Source: Cloacibacterium caeni (lineage in GTDB: Bacteria > Bacteroidota > Bacteroidia > Flavobacteriales > Weeksellaceae). From it: a DNA stretch of 64,000 nucleotides. Within the stretch, counting starts at the first letter, position 1; each line of letters opens with the position of its first letter. A program made the position numbers and the translations under genes. The DNA is taken from positions 1 through 64,000 of the forward strand of contig NZ_OU015321.1 of assembly GCF_907163105.1 (NCBI RefSeq), given 5' to 3'. Shown here piece by piece: positions 14,437 through 22,645 of the stretch. Below the pieces are notes generated by a model. The model did not search any database, had not been told where the DNA came from, and was given only the letters and a program-made list of their open reading frames with translations.

Positions 14437-15678
14437 ATGAAAAGAATAACAAAAATTTTCTTGGTGTTTTTAACTTTGGTTAGCTTATCGATGTTTTCTC
14501 AAGCTAAAAAAACTAAGTTTGTATACATAGATGGTCCGAATCTGTATACGCCAAGCCATGAAAAATTCTTGATCAAAGGAACTAATCTTGGAAATTGGCT
14601 TAATCCAGAAGGCTATATGTTTTTCTTCGAAGGAAATGCATCTAGTTATAGATTGATCAATCAGGCTTTTTGCGAAATGGTGGGAGAAGATTTTACAGCA
14701 AAATTTTGGAAGGAGTTTAAGAAAAATTACATCACCAAAGAAGATATTTTCTATATAAAATCTACCGGAATGAATACTTTAAGAATTCCGTTCCATTATA
14801 AATTATTTACCGATGAAGATTTTATGGGAGAAACCAAAAATCAAAATGGTTTTGAAATTTTAGATGAGGTCATCGGTTGGTGTAAAGAAGCTGGGATTTA
14901 CGTAATTCTGGATATGCACGATGCTCCTGGTGGACAAACTGGGGACAATATAGATGACAGTTACGCGTATCCTTGGTTAATGGAAAATGCTGAAAATCAG
15001 AAACAATTTATAGAAATTTGGACTAGAATTGCTAAAAAATATGCAAATAACACCACTGTTTTAGGTTACGATTTGCTTAACGAACCGATTGCGCATTATT
15101 TCAAAGATGATTTGCCAAGACTCAATAAAAATTTAGAAAAACTGTACAAAGAATGTACTTTGGCAATTAGAAAAGTAGATAAAAATCACATTATTATGTT
15201 AGGTGGAGCGCAATGGAACGGTAATTTTTCCTTTTTTACGGATTGGAAATATGATGACAAAATGATGTTTACTTGCCACCGTTATTGGAGCGGAACAGAC
15301 AAACAAAGTATTCAGGATTTTATAGATTTCAGAGACAAGGTAAACCTACCAATGTATATGGGTGAAACAGGTGAAAACACCGATGAATGGGTAGAAAAAT
15401 TTAGAATTACTTTAGAAGAAAACAACATTGGTTGAACGTATTGGCCATACAAAAAAATGGTTCAAAAAAGCGGAATGATGTATATTCCAAAACCTGAAAA
15501 TTGGGATTTAATTGTAGAATACACCAAAAAAGATAGAAGTGATTTAGGAAAAGTGCGAGATGCAAGACCTAATCAAGAATTGGTAAAAAAAGCGATGCTT
15601 GATTTACTTGAAAATATGAAATTTAAAAACTGTGTAAAAATTGAAGGCTATACCAAAGCTTTGGGAATGAAACCTTAA
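14437..15678 (+). pseudogene. Secreted glycoside hydrolase family 5 (glucanase/cellulase-like) with in-frame TGA
   Basis: The frame encodes 413 residues but codon 333 (15433-15435) is TGA. The flanking residues N-N-I-G-*-T-Y-W-P-Y-K-K-M match GH5 proteins that have Trp here, so a single TGG-to-TGA change explains it. The N-terminal signal peptide is intact, as are the acid/base E216 in L-N-E-P and the nucleophile E310 in G-E-T-G-E; both lie before the stop. A 332-residue product would lack the active-site Trp and the last two barrel elements. A sequencing error or a very recent mutation is possible, because nothing downstream has decayed. Confidence 0.85.
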
Positions 15679-15711
15679 TTTTTTACAGAAAATTTGAAAT
15701 TTTGTAAAATT

Positions 15712-15799
15712 GCAGCCCGGCTTGAGCGGAAATCCTTTTTTTGCATTGGGAAAAGATTGGGCAAAAAAAGATTGGGAGCGGAAGACGGAAATGTCTGCC
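15712..15799 (+). repeat. Extragenic hairpin repeat before the paaF-like gene
   Basis: Begins GCAGCCCGGCTTGAGCGG and ends GACGGAAATGTCTGCC. The inner arms AATCCTTTTTTTGC and GCAAAAAAAGATT can pair. Similar blocks (AGCCCGGCTTGAGCGGAAAT) are known to me as frequent extragenic repeats in Chryseobacterium-type genomes. It ends 13 bp before the next ATG. Confidence 0.7.
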
Positions 15800-15812
15800 A
15801 AAATAAATAAAT

Positions 15813-16580
15813 ATGGAAAAAGGATTTGTAACATCAGAAATAAAAAACAATGTTTCCGAAATCACTTTCGGGACGCCAAAAAGCAACTCATTACCCGGCG
15901 AAATTTTAGAAAAATTAGCGCAAACCATTTTAGACGAAGCGGCTAAAGAAGAAGCGAAAGCCATTTTACTAAAATCTGAAGGCGAAAAAGCGTTTTGTGC
16001 AGGAGCAAGTTTTGATGAATTGTTAGCAATCAACGATTTAGAAACATCAAAAACTTTCTTTGGAGGTTTTGCTAAAGTGCTTAATGCCATGAGAACTTGC
16101 CGAAAAATTGTAGTGGTAAGAGTTCAAGGAAAAACAACTGGAGGTGGAGTAGGAATTGCTTGTGCTGCAGATTATTGTTTTGCGACAGAGAATGCAAGTT
16201 TAGCACTTACCGAAATTAATTTAGGAATTGGACCATTTGTGATTGGACCTTACGTAGAAAGAAAAATTGGTAAATCACAATTTACTTCTATGGCAATAGA
16301 TGCCGATTTCCGAAGCGCAAATTGGGCAGAACAGCATAATATTTACCATTCGGTTTCTCCAACGATTGCAGAAATGGATGCTGAAGTTGCACAATTTTTA
16401 GAAAAATTGGCGAGTAGAAGTTCAGATGCTTTAGCTTTAATCAAAAAAGTTTCTTGGGAAGGAACAGAGCACTTTACAGAGCTTTCTCCAGAAAGAATTC
16501 ATATGAGCGCAAGTCTTATTCTAGAAGATACAGCCAAGAAAAATATTGAAAAAATTAAAGAAAATCTTAGAGCTAAATAA
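15813..16580 (+). CDS. paaF: Enoyl-CoA hydratase/isomerase, probable 2,3-dehydroadipyl-CoA hydratase
   Basis: A 255-residue crotonase-fold protein with oxyanion-hole segments F-C-A-G-A-S-F and T-T-G-G-G-V-G-I-A. The first hydratase glutamate is present (L-T-E-I-N-L-G-I-G), but the usual second glutamate position reads S-Q-F-T-S-M. The pathway needs PaaF besides PaaG, and this is the only other candidate here, so the symbol rests on context. Other crotonase activities are possible. Confidence 0.7.
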   Translation: MEKGFVTSEIKNNVSEITFGTPKSNSLPGEILEKLAQTILDEAAKEEAKAILLKSEGEKAFCAGASFDELLAINDLETSKTFFGGFAKVLNAMRTCRKIVVVRVQGKTTGGGVGIACAADYCFATENASLALTEINLGIGPFVIGPYVERKIGKSQFTSMAIDADFRSANWAEQHNIYHSVSPTIAEMDAEVAQFLEKLASRSSDALALIKKVSWEGTEHFTELSPERIHMSASLILEDTAKKNIEKIKENLRAK

Positions 16581-16593
16581 TATTTGATTCATT

Positions 16594-16673
16594 TGTCATT
16601 CTGAACGAAATGAAATGTAGTGAAGAATCCTTTTTAGATTCTTCATTTCGCTTCGCTACAATCAGAATGACAA
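16594..16673 (+). repeat. Complete TGTCATTCTGA hairpin repeat
   Basis: Outer arms TTTGTCATTCTGA and TCAGAATGACAAA close an 80-bp element; inner arms GAAGAATC and GATTCTTC (16622-16644) form the tip. Parts or relatives of this element occur at 5735, inside 11659-11780 and at 18303. Confidence 0.8.
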
Positions 16674-16715
16674 AAAGAATAATAAAAATTAATTTTGCAG
16701 TTTCAAAATAAATAT

Positions 16716-16734
16716 TAACTTTGTATTTCAAAGT
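16716..16734 (+). promoter_or_regulatory. Promoter -7 overlapping a palindromic operator, copy 1
   Basis: TAACTTTG (16716-16723) is a -7 element, with TTTG at 16694-16697 as a likely -33. ACTTTG-TATTT-CAAAGT (16718-16734) is a perfect inverted repeat covering it. The identical site is found at 18407-18423, upstream of the second transcript. A repressor bound here would block the promoter; the winged-helix protein at 18002 is the best candidate. Confidence 0.75.
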
Positions 16735-16743
16735 GCTTTATTT

Positions 16744-17361
16744 ATGGAAAATAGAAACTACCAAGAAGACTTGCAGCACATCAGAAAAATGATGGAAAAA
16801 AGCTCTCGATTTATTTCTTTGAGCGGAATTTCAGGCGTTTTTGCAGGATTATTTGCTTTAGCTGGTGCTATTTATGTTTATTTCTTTTTCAAAAAAAATG
16901 AAGTAGATTATTTTGAGGGGACTGTAAAATATTATGAAAAAGATATCATTACTCATTTGGTCATCGTGGCGATGATTATCATGGTTTTAGCGATTTCTTC
17001 GGGAGCATATTTTACCATTAAAAAAAGCAAAGCCCATCATCTCCAAATTTGGGATGCTACCACCAAAAAATTGTTGAATAACTTTGCCATTCCATTGGGA
17101 ATTGGAGGTTTATTTTGCGCAGGATTATTGTATCACGGTTTACATGGTTTACTTTCTCCAGCCACTTTAATTTTCTATGGATTAGCGCTATTTAATGCAG
17201 GAAATTACACTTTTTCTGACATAAAATATTTAGGATTGTGCGAAATGGCATTAGGAATTGTATCACTGTTCTTTTTAGGATATGGTTTATTTTTCTGGAC
17301 GATAGGTTTTGGGATTTTGCATATTGTATATGGAATTGTGATGCATAAGAAGTATAAGTAA
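16744..17361 (+). CDS. Multi-pass membrane protein of unknown function
   Basis: A 205-residue protein with about six hydrophobic segments (from residues 25, 72, 114, 138, 165 and 182) and a soluble N-terminus. The ATG lies 10 bp after the operator/promoter. The gene leads an operon that ends with a winged-helix regulator. No domain was recognised. Confidence 0.75.
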   Translation: MENRNYQEDLQHIRKMMEKSSRFISLSGISGVFAGLFALAGAIYVYFFFKKNEVDYFEGTVKYYEKDIITHLVIVAMIIMVLAISSGAYFTIKKSKAHHLQIWDATTKKLLNNFAIPLGIGGLFCAGLLYHGLHGLLSPATLIFYGLALFNAGNYTFSDIKYLGLCEMALGIVSLFFLGYGLFFWTIGFGILHIVYGIVMHKKYK

Positions 17362-17373
17362 AAATAATTAAAA

Positions 17374-17979
17374 GTGAAGAAGTTTTCCGAAATATTGATC
17401 TTTATTCTCATGATTTTATCGGGATTATATTATTTATATTTCACTTATGTTAATGCAAATGAATTCTTTATTTTTGATGGGTTTGTGTATTTTGTATTAA
17501 TTCTAGTTTTTTTTATTTTTTTTGGATTTACTTTAAAGAATAATCTAATTCGATACCATAAAGATAAAAGCATGAAGAACTTTATTCCCACTTTCATTGG
17601 CGGTTTTATAATTTTTGGAGTCTTAGTCGTAAATTTTTATTTGTGGTATAGAGACAGTTCGGAAGTTATATTGCAAGCTAATTATGATGGAGATATTAAT
17701 GGTTATTCATTTGAATTTAGAAAAGATGGTTCTTATTTATTTGAGAATGGCTCAGTATTAGGACGTTCTCAATTTCGAGGTAAATATAAAATTAAAGATA
17801 GTCTGATTTTTTTAGACAAAAATGAAATTGATAATGTTGTGAAAACTAATCAATTGGCAATTAGATATATAAGTGAGAATATTAATGGTAAAAATAAAGT
17901 AATTGTTCAAATTGATAAAAAGCATAATCGAATAGAAGACAAATATTTTGATTTTGTAATTAATATTGATAAAAGGTAG
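17374..17979 (+). CDS. Membrane-anchored protein of unknown function (GTG start)
   Basis: A 201-residue protein with three hydrophobic helices in residues 5-95 and a hydrophilic, beta-rich C-terminal half (S-F-E-F-R-K-D-G-S-Y-L-F-E-N-G) probably outside the membrane. It is 12 bp after the previous gene. The GTG at 17374 gives the expected (M)KKFSEI start. It is more AT-rich than its neighbours and separates two genes that look functionally linked, so it may be an insertion. Confidence 0.65.
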   Translation: MKKFSEILIFILMILSGLYYLYFTYVNANEFFIFDGFVYFVLILVFFIFFGFTLKNNLIRYHKDKSMKNFIPTFIGGFIIFGVLVVNFYLWYRDSSEVILQANYDGDINGYSFEFRKDGSYLFENGSVLGRSQFRGKYKIKDSLIFLDKNEIDNVVKTNQLAIRYISENINGKNKVIVQIDKKHNRIEDKYFDFVINIDKR

Positions 17980-18001
17980 TTTATAAATTGAATTAAAAAT
18001 T

Positions 18002-18286
18002 ATGATTTCTCAACTCAACAAAGAATTTGAAAGCCGTGTCAGATTGGGTATTATGTCCGTTCTGATGGTTAACGATTGGGTTGATTTTAATGAAATGAAG
18101 CAACTTTTAGAAGTAACAGACGGAAATTTAGCAAGCCACAGTTCTGCATTAGAAAAATATAATTACATAGAAATCAAGAAGGAATTTGTAGGCAAAAAAC
18201 CAAAAACATCTTACCGAGTTACACAAACTGGAAGAAAAGCTTTCGAAGAACATTTATCTGCGCTGGAAAGATTACTTGGAAAGTAG
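18002..18286 (+). CDS. Winged-helix transcriptional regulator
   Basis: A 94-residue single-domain winged-helix protein (HTH_34/MarR-like). R-L-G-I-M-S-V-L-M-V, then D-F-N-E-M-K-Q-L-L-E-V-T-D-G-N-L-A-S-H, and the wing K-T-S-Y-R-V-T-Q-T-G-R-K-A-F are typical. It is probably a dimeric repressor acting on the ACTTTG-N5-CAAAGT sites that flank its operon, and therefore self-regulated. Confidence 0.88.
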   Translation: MISQLNKEFESRVRLGIMSVLMVNDWVDFNEMKQLLEVTDGNLASHSSALEKYNYIEIKKEFVGKKPKTSYRVTQTGRKAFEEHLSALERLLGK

Positions 18287-18302
18287 AAAACTATACATTC
18301 AG

Positions 18303-18353
18303 TTTGTCATGCTGAAAGCATCTAAATTATTTAGATTCCTACGGAATGACAAA
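18303..18353 (+). repeat. Short extragenic hairpin repeat
   Basis: TTTGTCAT at 18303 pairs with ATGACAAA ending at 18353; the inner arms ATCTAA/TTAGAT form the tip. It belongs to the same class as the repeat at 16594 but is shorter. It follows the regulator gene. Confidence 0.65.
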
Positions 18354-18404
18354 TAGACTGCAAAAATTTAAAAAGGAGATAACTTCCTTTAATTTTTTAG
18401 AAAT

Positions 18405-18423
18405 TAACTTTGTATTTCAAAGT
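18405..18423 (+). promoter_or_regulatory. Promoter -7 overlapping a palindromic operator, copy 2
   Basis: TAACTTTG (18405-18412) and the perfect inverted repeat ACTTTG-TATTT-CAAAGT (18407-18423) repeat the arrangement at 16716-16734, including the flanking ATTAACTTTGTATTTCAAAG. It lies about 28 bp before the next gene. Confidence 0.75.
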
Positions 18424-18451
18424 ACTTTAAATAAAATTTAAATTAAGAATT

Positions 18452-18742
18452 ATGAAAACAAACAAACAAAGAAGCTTCGCAATTTATGGAATCGCGGCTT
18501 TATTATTAGTCATTCCGTTTATTGGGATGCAGTTTACTAAAGAAATTAATTGGTCTGGTTTTGACTTTTTAATCGCTGGAATTCTCCTTTTTGGAACCGC
18601 ATTTTGCGTAGATATGGTTCTAAAAATGGAGAAAAAGAATGCGAAAAGAATGTTTTACATCGTAATAATTCTGTTAGCATTATTTCTGATTTGGGCAGAA
18701 TTAGCGGTAGGAATTTTCGGAAGTCCAGTTGCGGGAAGTTAA
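18452..18742 (+). CDS. Small membrane protein of unknown function
   Basis: A 96-residue protein with three hydrophobic segments (about 10-27, 34-55, 67-88). It is preceded by the operator/promoter and followed after 17 bp by a large membrane protein, so the two are probably one transcript under the winged-helix regulator. Confidence 0.75.
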   Translation: MKTNKQRSFAIYGIAALLLVIPFIGMQFTKEINWSGFDFLIAGILLFGTAFCVDMVLKMEKKNAKRMFYIVIILLALFLIWAELAVGIFGSPVAGS

Positions 18743-18759
18743 TTTTATAAAAAAATCTT

Positions 18760-20136
18760 ATGAAAACACATCATTTAATCTTTTTAGTTACAGCAATGTT
18801 TGTTGTACTGTTTTATGACCAAGAATCTGGATTAAATATCGGAATTTTAGGAATTTTGGTAGCGGTTCTTACTTATTTTAATACCGAAAAAAGATTCAAA
18901 ACCCGAACTTTTTATTCAGTTTTGGCGACCAGCATTTTAAGCAGTATGGCTTTTGCTTGGTATGGTGATTTTGCCTCTTTTTTGGCAATTTTCACTTCGC
19001 TTTTTTTATTGGGTTTCACTTCCAAAAACAAAGAACTTAAATCTATTCTCGTCATTCCTGTTTTTGCGATTAATTTTGTGACTTTTATTTACCGTGTTTT
19101 TCAGTTGGAACAATGGTTGCCACAAAGAAAAACCGAAAGTTTTTGGCAAAAAATTTTAGCGGTGGTTTTAATCCCAGCTTTTCTTTTGTTGATTTTCTTT
19201 GCGATTTATACACACGGAAGTTCACATTTTGCTTCGCTTTTTTCTGATTATGAATTAGATATTAATCTTTGGCAAGTGATTGCGTTAAGTATTTTAGGGT
19301 TTTTCTTGGCTTTTAATTATTTCAATTTTTCGATTTATGAATTTTTTATCAAGAACAATCATTATTTGAAAAACGATTTTTTGAATGAAGACAAGAAATT
19401 GAAACCTACTTACGATTTTCTAGACCTTCCTTTTGAAAGATTAAGCGGTGTAGTTTCCTTTTTAGCATTGAATATTTTATTGTTATTCTTCATCATCACG
19501 TTTAATTATGAGCAGTTTGTAGAATTGCCAAAAGCTACTGCTAATCAACTTGCCGAAGAAACGCACGAAAGAGTAGGAGCGGTAATTGCGAGTATTGTGA
19601 TGGCAATCGGTGTGATTATGTTCTATTTTAAAGGCAGTTTCAATTTTGATAATCAAGCGAAATCTTTGAAAATTTTAGCTAAAATTTGGGTATTTCTGAA
19701 TGCCGTTTTAGTGATTTCGGCTTTTGCGAAAAATTCTGAATACGTATTGAATTTAGGCTTAACCTACAAAAGATTAGGTGTTTATGCATTTTTAATTTTA
19801 GCCATTATTGGATTGATTTTTACTTTCATTAAAATTCATCAGCAAAAAACCAATGCTTATCTTTTTAACCAAATGGTTTGGTATTTCTACGGAACGATTT
19901 TAGTGTGTAGTTTTATCAATTGGGGAGGAATCATTACCTCTCATAATCTTACTAGAAATGATTTTGCGGCTAATTATCACTACAATTCTGTAGATTTTAA
20001 CGATAATCAACTGTTAGAATATTATCAAAAAACCAATAATACAGAGATGCAAAAAATACTTAAACATAGAGCTGATTCTTTCCAAAAAAGAACTTTTTTA
20101 TCAAAAATTCTTTACTACGAAACTTTAGATTTTTAG
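18760..20136 (+). CDS. DUF4153/DUF4173-type multi-pass membrane protein
   Basis: A 458-residue integral membrane protein with about 12 hydrophobic segments and a soluble C-terminal stretch of about 60 residues. The segment E-E-T-H-E-R-V-G-A-V-I-A-S-I-V resembles DUF4153/DUF4173 proteins, which often lie beside small winged-helix regulators in Bacteroidota. Function unknown. Confidence 0.7.
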   Translation: MKTHHLIFLVTAMFVVLFYDQESGLNIGILGILVAVLTYFNTEKRFKTRTFYSVLATSILSSMAFAWYGDFASFLAIFTSLFLLGFTSKNKELKSILVIPVFAINFVTFIYRVFQLEQWLPQRKTESFWQKILAVVLIPAFLLLIFFAIYTHGSSHFASLFSDYELDINLWQVIALSILGFFLAFNYFNFSIYEFFIKNNHYLKNDFLNEDKKLKPTYDFLDLPFERLSGVVSFLALNILLLFFIITFNYEQFVELPKATANQLAEETHERVGAVIASIVMAIGVIMFYFKGSFNFDNQAKSLKILAKIWVFLNAVLVISAFAKNSEYVLNLGLTYKRLGVYAFLILAIIGLIFTFIKIHQQKTNAYLFNQMVWYFYGTILVCSFINWGGIITSHNLTRNDFAANYHYNSVDFNDNQLLEYYQKTNNTEMQKILKHRADSFQKRTFLSKILYYETLDF

Positions 20137-20194
20137 AATTCTAACGAATTGTTATAACATTTACATTAAGCTGAATATTCTACAATTTATTGAG

Positions 20195-20202
20195 TAACTT
20201 TG
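20195..20202 (+). promoter_or_regulatory. Promoter -7 element (TAnnTTTG) of the lipoprotein pair
   Basis: TAACTTTG lies 38 bp upstream of the preferred ATG at 20240. A further ATG at 20222 is close to the expected transcription start. Confidence 0.55.
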
Positions 20203-20239
20203 GTATAATATTAGCTCGCTAATGATAAACCTGATTTTT

Positions 20240-20728
20240 ATGAAAATTTTAATTAATGTTTTGTGGAGTTCTATTTTGGGAGTGAGTTGTTGTACAAACA
20301 ACGGAATTTCTCAAAATGCAAATACAACTACCACTAAAACAGGAATCATGGAAAATAATTCTTCTCAACCATCACAAGGAAGACGAGGTGCAATGAGAAC
20401 GGTAGAAGGTAATAAAATCATCAGAACTGTAGATGCTTCTCAACTTCCATTTACCATTGGTGAAGAGTTTACAGATGAGAACCAACAGTTTATTCTGGTG
20501 ATTAAAAATTTTAATAAGCCCACTCTTTCTGCTAAAATCAATACCGTAGAGAAAGGTAGAAATCTCAGAATCAATCGAATTATTTTACCAGATGGTTCTG
20601 CGGATGGTCCTTTTTCGAGAGAAATGAAATATGCTAAAAAACAAAGCGGAACCTATAAGATTGTTTTTGGCAAAAATTTGATGGCAGAAGGAAAACTGAC
20701 GGGAAATATCTCCGTGACAGTAGAATAA
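20240..20728 (+). CDS. Putative lipoprotein of unknown function
   Basis: A 162-residue protein from the ATG at 20240 (an in-frame ATG at 20222 would add six residues). The N-terminus is a hydrophobic stretch ending S-I-L-G-V-S-C-C, a lipobox-like site. A Thr/Ser/Asn-rich linker leads into a small beta-rich domain. No family was recognised. Confidence 0.65.
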   Translation: MKILINVLWSSILGVSCCTNNGISQNANTTTTKTGIMENNSSQPSQGRRGAMRTVEGNKIIRTVDASQLPFTIGEEFTDENQQFILVIKNFNKPTLSAKINTVEKGRNLRINRIILPDGSADGPFSREMKYAKKQSGTYKIVFGKNLMAEGKLTGNISVTVE

Positions 20729-20742
20729 AAAAAAATGTAAAT

Positions 20743-21264
20743 ATGAAAAATTTAATTTTATCAGCTTTTGTAATTGCAGCTACCACAGTGAGTTGTGGTA
20801 CAGTGCAAAGCATCGTGCAGAATACCGTTCCTTATACTACTAATGTTTTGGTTTCTTCGGGAGTGCCAGGAAATCAAGAAATTTCTGTAACGTCTTCTGC
20901 TACAAGTTTCGCTCAATATGTAGGAGCAGGAACCAGCATGGTTCAAGATATTAGAATTTCTAGTGCTAAAGCAACTGCTACCAACTTGAGTACGAATGGC
21001 GAATTGGGAATTTTTAAATCCATTAAAGTTTATCTTTCTGGAAATAATACTAGTGAAATTTTAGTGGCTCAAAGAACAGATATTGGCTCTAATATTGGGA
21101 ATACGCTCAATTTAGATCCAGATACTTCTAAAATTTTAGACCAAATTGTAAAAAGCGGTTCTGTAAAAGCTAGAGTAGCTTATGTATTGAAAAATACGGC
21201 TACTAATGATACTAATCTCACTATTAGTATGAGATTTTCAAGTATTCCTGCGCCAAATCAATAG
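20743..21264 (+). CDS. Putative lipoprotein of unknown function
   Basis: A 173-residue protein with lipobox A-T-T-V-S-C near residue 18. The mature part is rich in Ser, Thr, Val and Ile, typical of an extracytoplasmic beta domain. It lies 14 bp after the previous lipoprotein gene and ends in a strong terminator. Confidence 0.7.
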   Translation: MKNLILSAFVIAATTVSCGTVQSIVQNTVPYTTNVLVSSGVPGNQEISVTSSATSFAQYVGAGTSMVQDIRISSAKATATNLSTNGELGIFKSIKVYLSGNNTSEILVAQRTDIGSNIGNTLNLDPDTSKILDQIVKSGSVKARVAYVLKNTATNDTNLTISMRFSSIPAPNQ

Positions 21265-21310
21265 AAAATAATCCAAGAATTTGGATCAAAAGAATTATTT
21301 AAAAATATAA

Positions 21311-21338
21311 AAGCATCCTAAAAAAGGATGCTTTTTTT
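21311..21338 (+). terminator. Terminator after the lipoprotein pair
   Basis: AAGCATCC, a 7-base loop, GGATGCTT and a T-tract. Before the IS insertion it would also have served the converging DUF3276 gene. Confidence 0.85.
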
Positions 21339-21386
21339 AATTTTATTGACCCGTCCTAAAATAAGTTTACACCCAATAGACTTATT

Positions 21387-21776
21387 ATGGAAAATCGAGA
21401 GAAGACAGTAGAAAAGCGTACACAACAAGATTACACAATGGCTTTTAAATTAGGTATTGTAAGCCGTGTAGAAAAGGGCGAATTCACTTACAAACAGGCA
21501 CAACAACATTACGGTATCCAAGGTAGAAGCACCGTTTTGGTTTGGCTCAGAAAATATGGTAATTTAGATTGGAGCAAACCCACCATTCATACCATGTTAC
21601 AATCCAAAGAAACACCCGCCGAAAAGATTAAAAGATTAGAGAAAGAATTAGCTGATGAGAAACTGAAAACCAAAGTTCTCAATATGATGATTGATATCTC
21701 CGACAAGCAATACGGCACACAGATCCGAAAAAAGTTTACGCCCAAACAGTCAGACAACTCCAAGAAAAAGGATTGA
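21387..21776 (+). CDS. IS3-family transposase OrfA (helix-turn-helix)
   Basis: A 129-residue protein with a helix-turn-helix (Y-K-Q-A-Q-Q-H-Y-G-I-Q-G-R-S-T-V-L-V-W-L) that binds the element ends, and a C-terminal leucine-rich coiled segment. The stop overlaps orfB in the -1 frame. The G-AAA-AAG motif just before it could allow -1 frameshifting to an OrfAB fusion. Confidence 0.9.
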   Translation: MENREKTVEKRTQQDYTMAFKLGIVSRVEKGEFTYKQAQQHYGIQGRSTVLVWLRKYGNLDWSKPTIHTMLQSKETPAEKIKRLEKELADEKLKTKVLNMMIDISDKQYGTQIRKKFTPKQSDNSKKKD

Positions 21777-22618
21777 GTTTATCCAAAATCTGCAGATTGT
21801 TTGGGATAAGCAGACAAGCCATTTACCAGCAGCGCCAAAGATTATGTGTTCGGGAAAAAGAATTGGAGAAAGTTAAACAATTCGTTGAGGAGATTCGTTT
21901 AGAACAGCCCAGAATAGGAACAAGAAAACTTTATTATTTGCTTAAAAATAAGTTCAAGCTTGAAAAGATAAAAATAGGCAGAGATGCGCTGTTCAATTAT
22001 TTACGAAGAGAAAACCTGCTTATTTATCCTAAGAAAAGATATACAAGAACAACTTTCTCCAAACACTGGCTCAGAAAACACCCCAACCTTTTGAAAACGA
22101 CTTGCCTAAAAAGAAAAGAACAGGTATTTGTAAGCGATATCACTTATATAAAAACCAAAACGAATGTCTGTTATTTATCTTTGGTTACGGATGCTTACAG
22201 CAGAAAAATAATGGGTTACGAATTAAGTGAAAATATGAATGCTGAAAATGTAGTCAAAGCTCTGAAAATGGCCGTTAAAAACAGAACAACACATCTTCCG
22301 CTTATTCATCACTCAGACAGGGGATTGCAATATTGCTCAGAAGTGTATCAGAAAGTACTTGTTGAAAACAAAATAAAACCCTCAATGACAGATGGCTATG
22401 ATTGTTATCAAAATGCTTTGGCAGAAAGAATAAACGGAATATTGAAGCAGGAATTTTTAATTTATAAATGCAAAAACATTCAGGATTTAAAACAAATGGT
22501 TAAAGAAAGTATTTATATTTACAACAACAAAAGACCACATCTTAGTCTGAAGATGAAAACCCCGGAAACAATCCACAAAAAATCCGGAAAATCAATATCT
22601 TCCGGATTGGTATTTTAA
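21773..22618 (+). CDS. IS3-family transposase OrfB (DDE catalytic part)
   Basis: 281 residues in the -1 frame relative to OrfA, with a TTG as the first possible start. The DDE triad of the rve domain is visible in V-S-D-I-T-Y-I-K-T, H-H-S-D-R-G-L-Q-Y and N-A-L-A-E-R-I-N-G. The N-terminal HTH_21 segment (E-Q-P-R-I-G-T-R-K-L) is present. The protein appears intact and may be made alone by coupling or as a fusion. Confidence 0.92.
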   Translation: MSLSKICRLFGISRQAIYQQRQRLCVREKELEKVKQFVEEIRLEQPRIGTRKLYYLLKNKFKLEKIKIGRDALFNYLRRENLLIYPKKRYTRTTFSKHWLRKHPNLLKTTCLKRKEQVFVSDITYIKTKTNVCYLSLVTDAYSRKIMGYELSENMNAENVVKALKMAVKNRTTHLPLIHHSDRGLQYCSEVYQKVLVENKIKPSMTDGYDCYQNALAERINGILKQEFLIYKCKNIQDLKQMVKESIYIYNNKRPHLSLKMKTPETIHKKSGKSISSGLVF

Positions 22619-22645
22619 TGTAAAACTTGTAAACCTATTTTAGGA

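Noticed and set aside
15433-15435. TGA read as selenocysteine or as recoded Trp
   Set aside because: No SECIS-like hairpin or Sec genes are seen, all other genes use TGA normally as stop, and the family has Trp here. Mutation or sequencing error is simpler.
21691-21876. Third reading frame across the orfA/orfB junction of the IS
   Set aside because: It is a by-product of the overlap. The known IS3 layout uses only the orfA and orfB frames.
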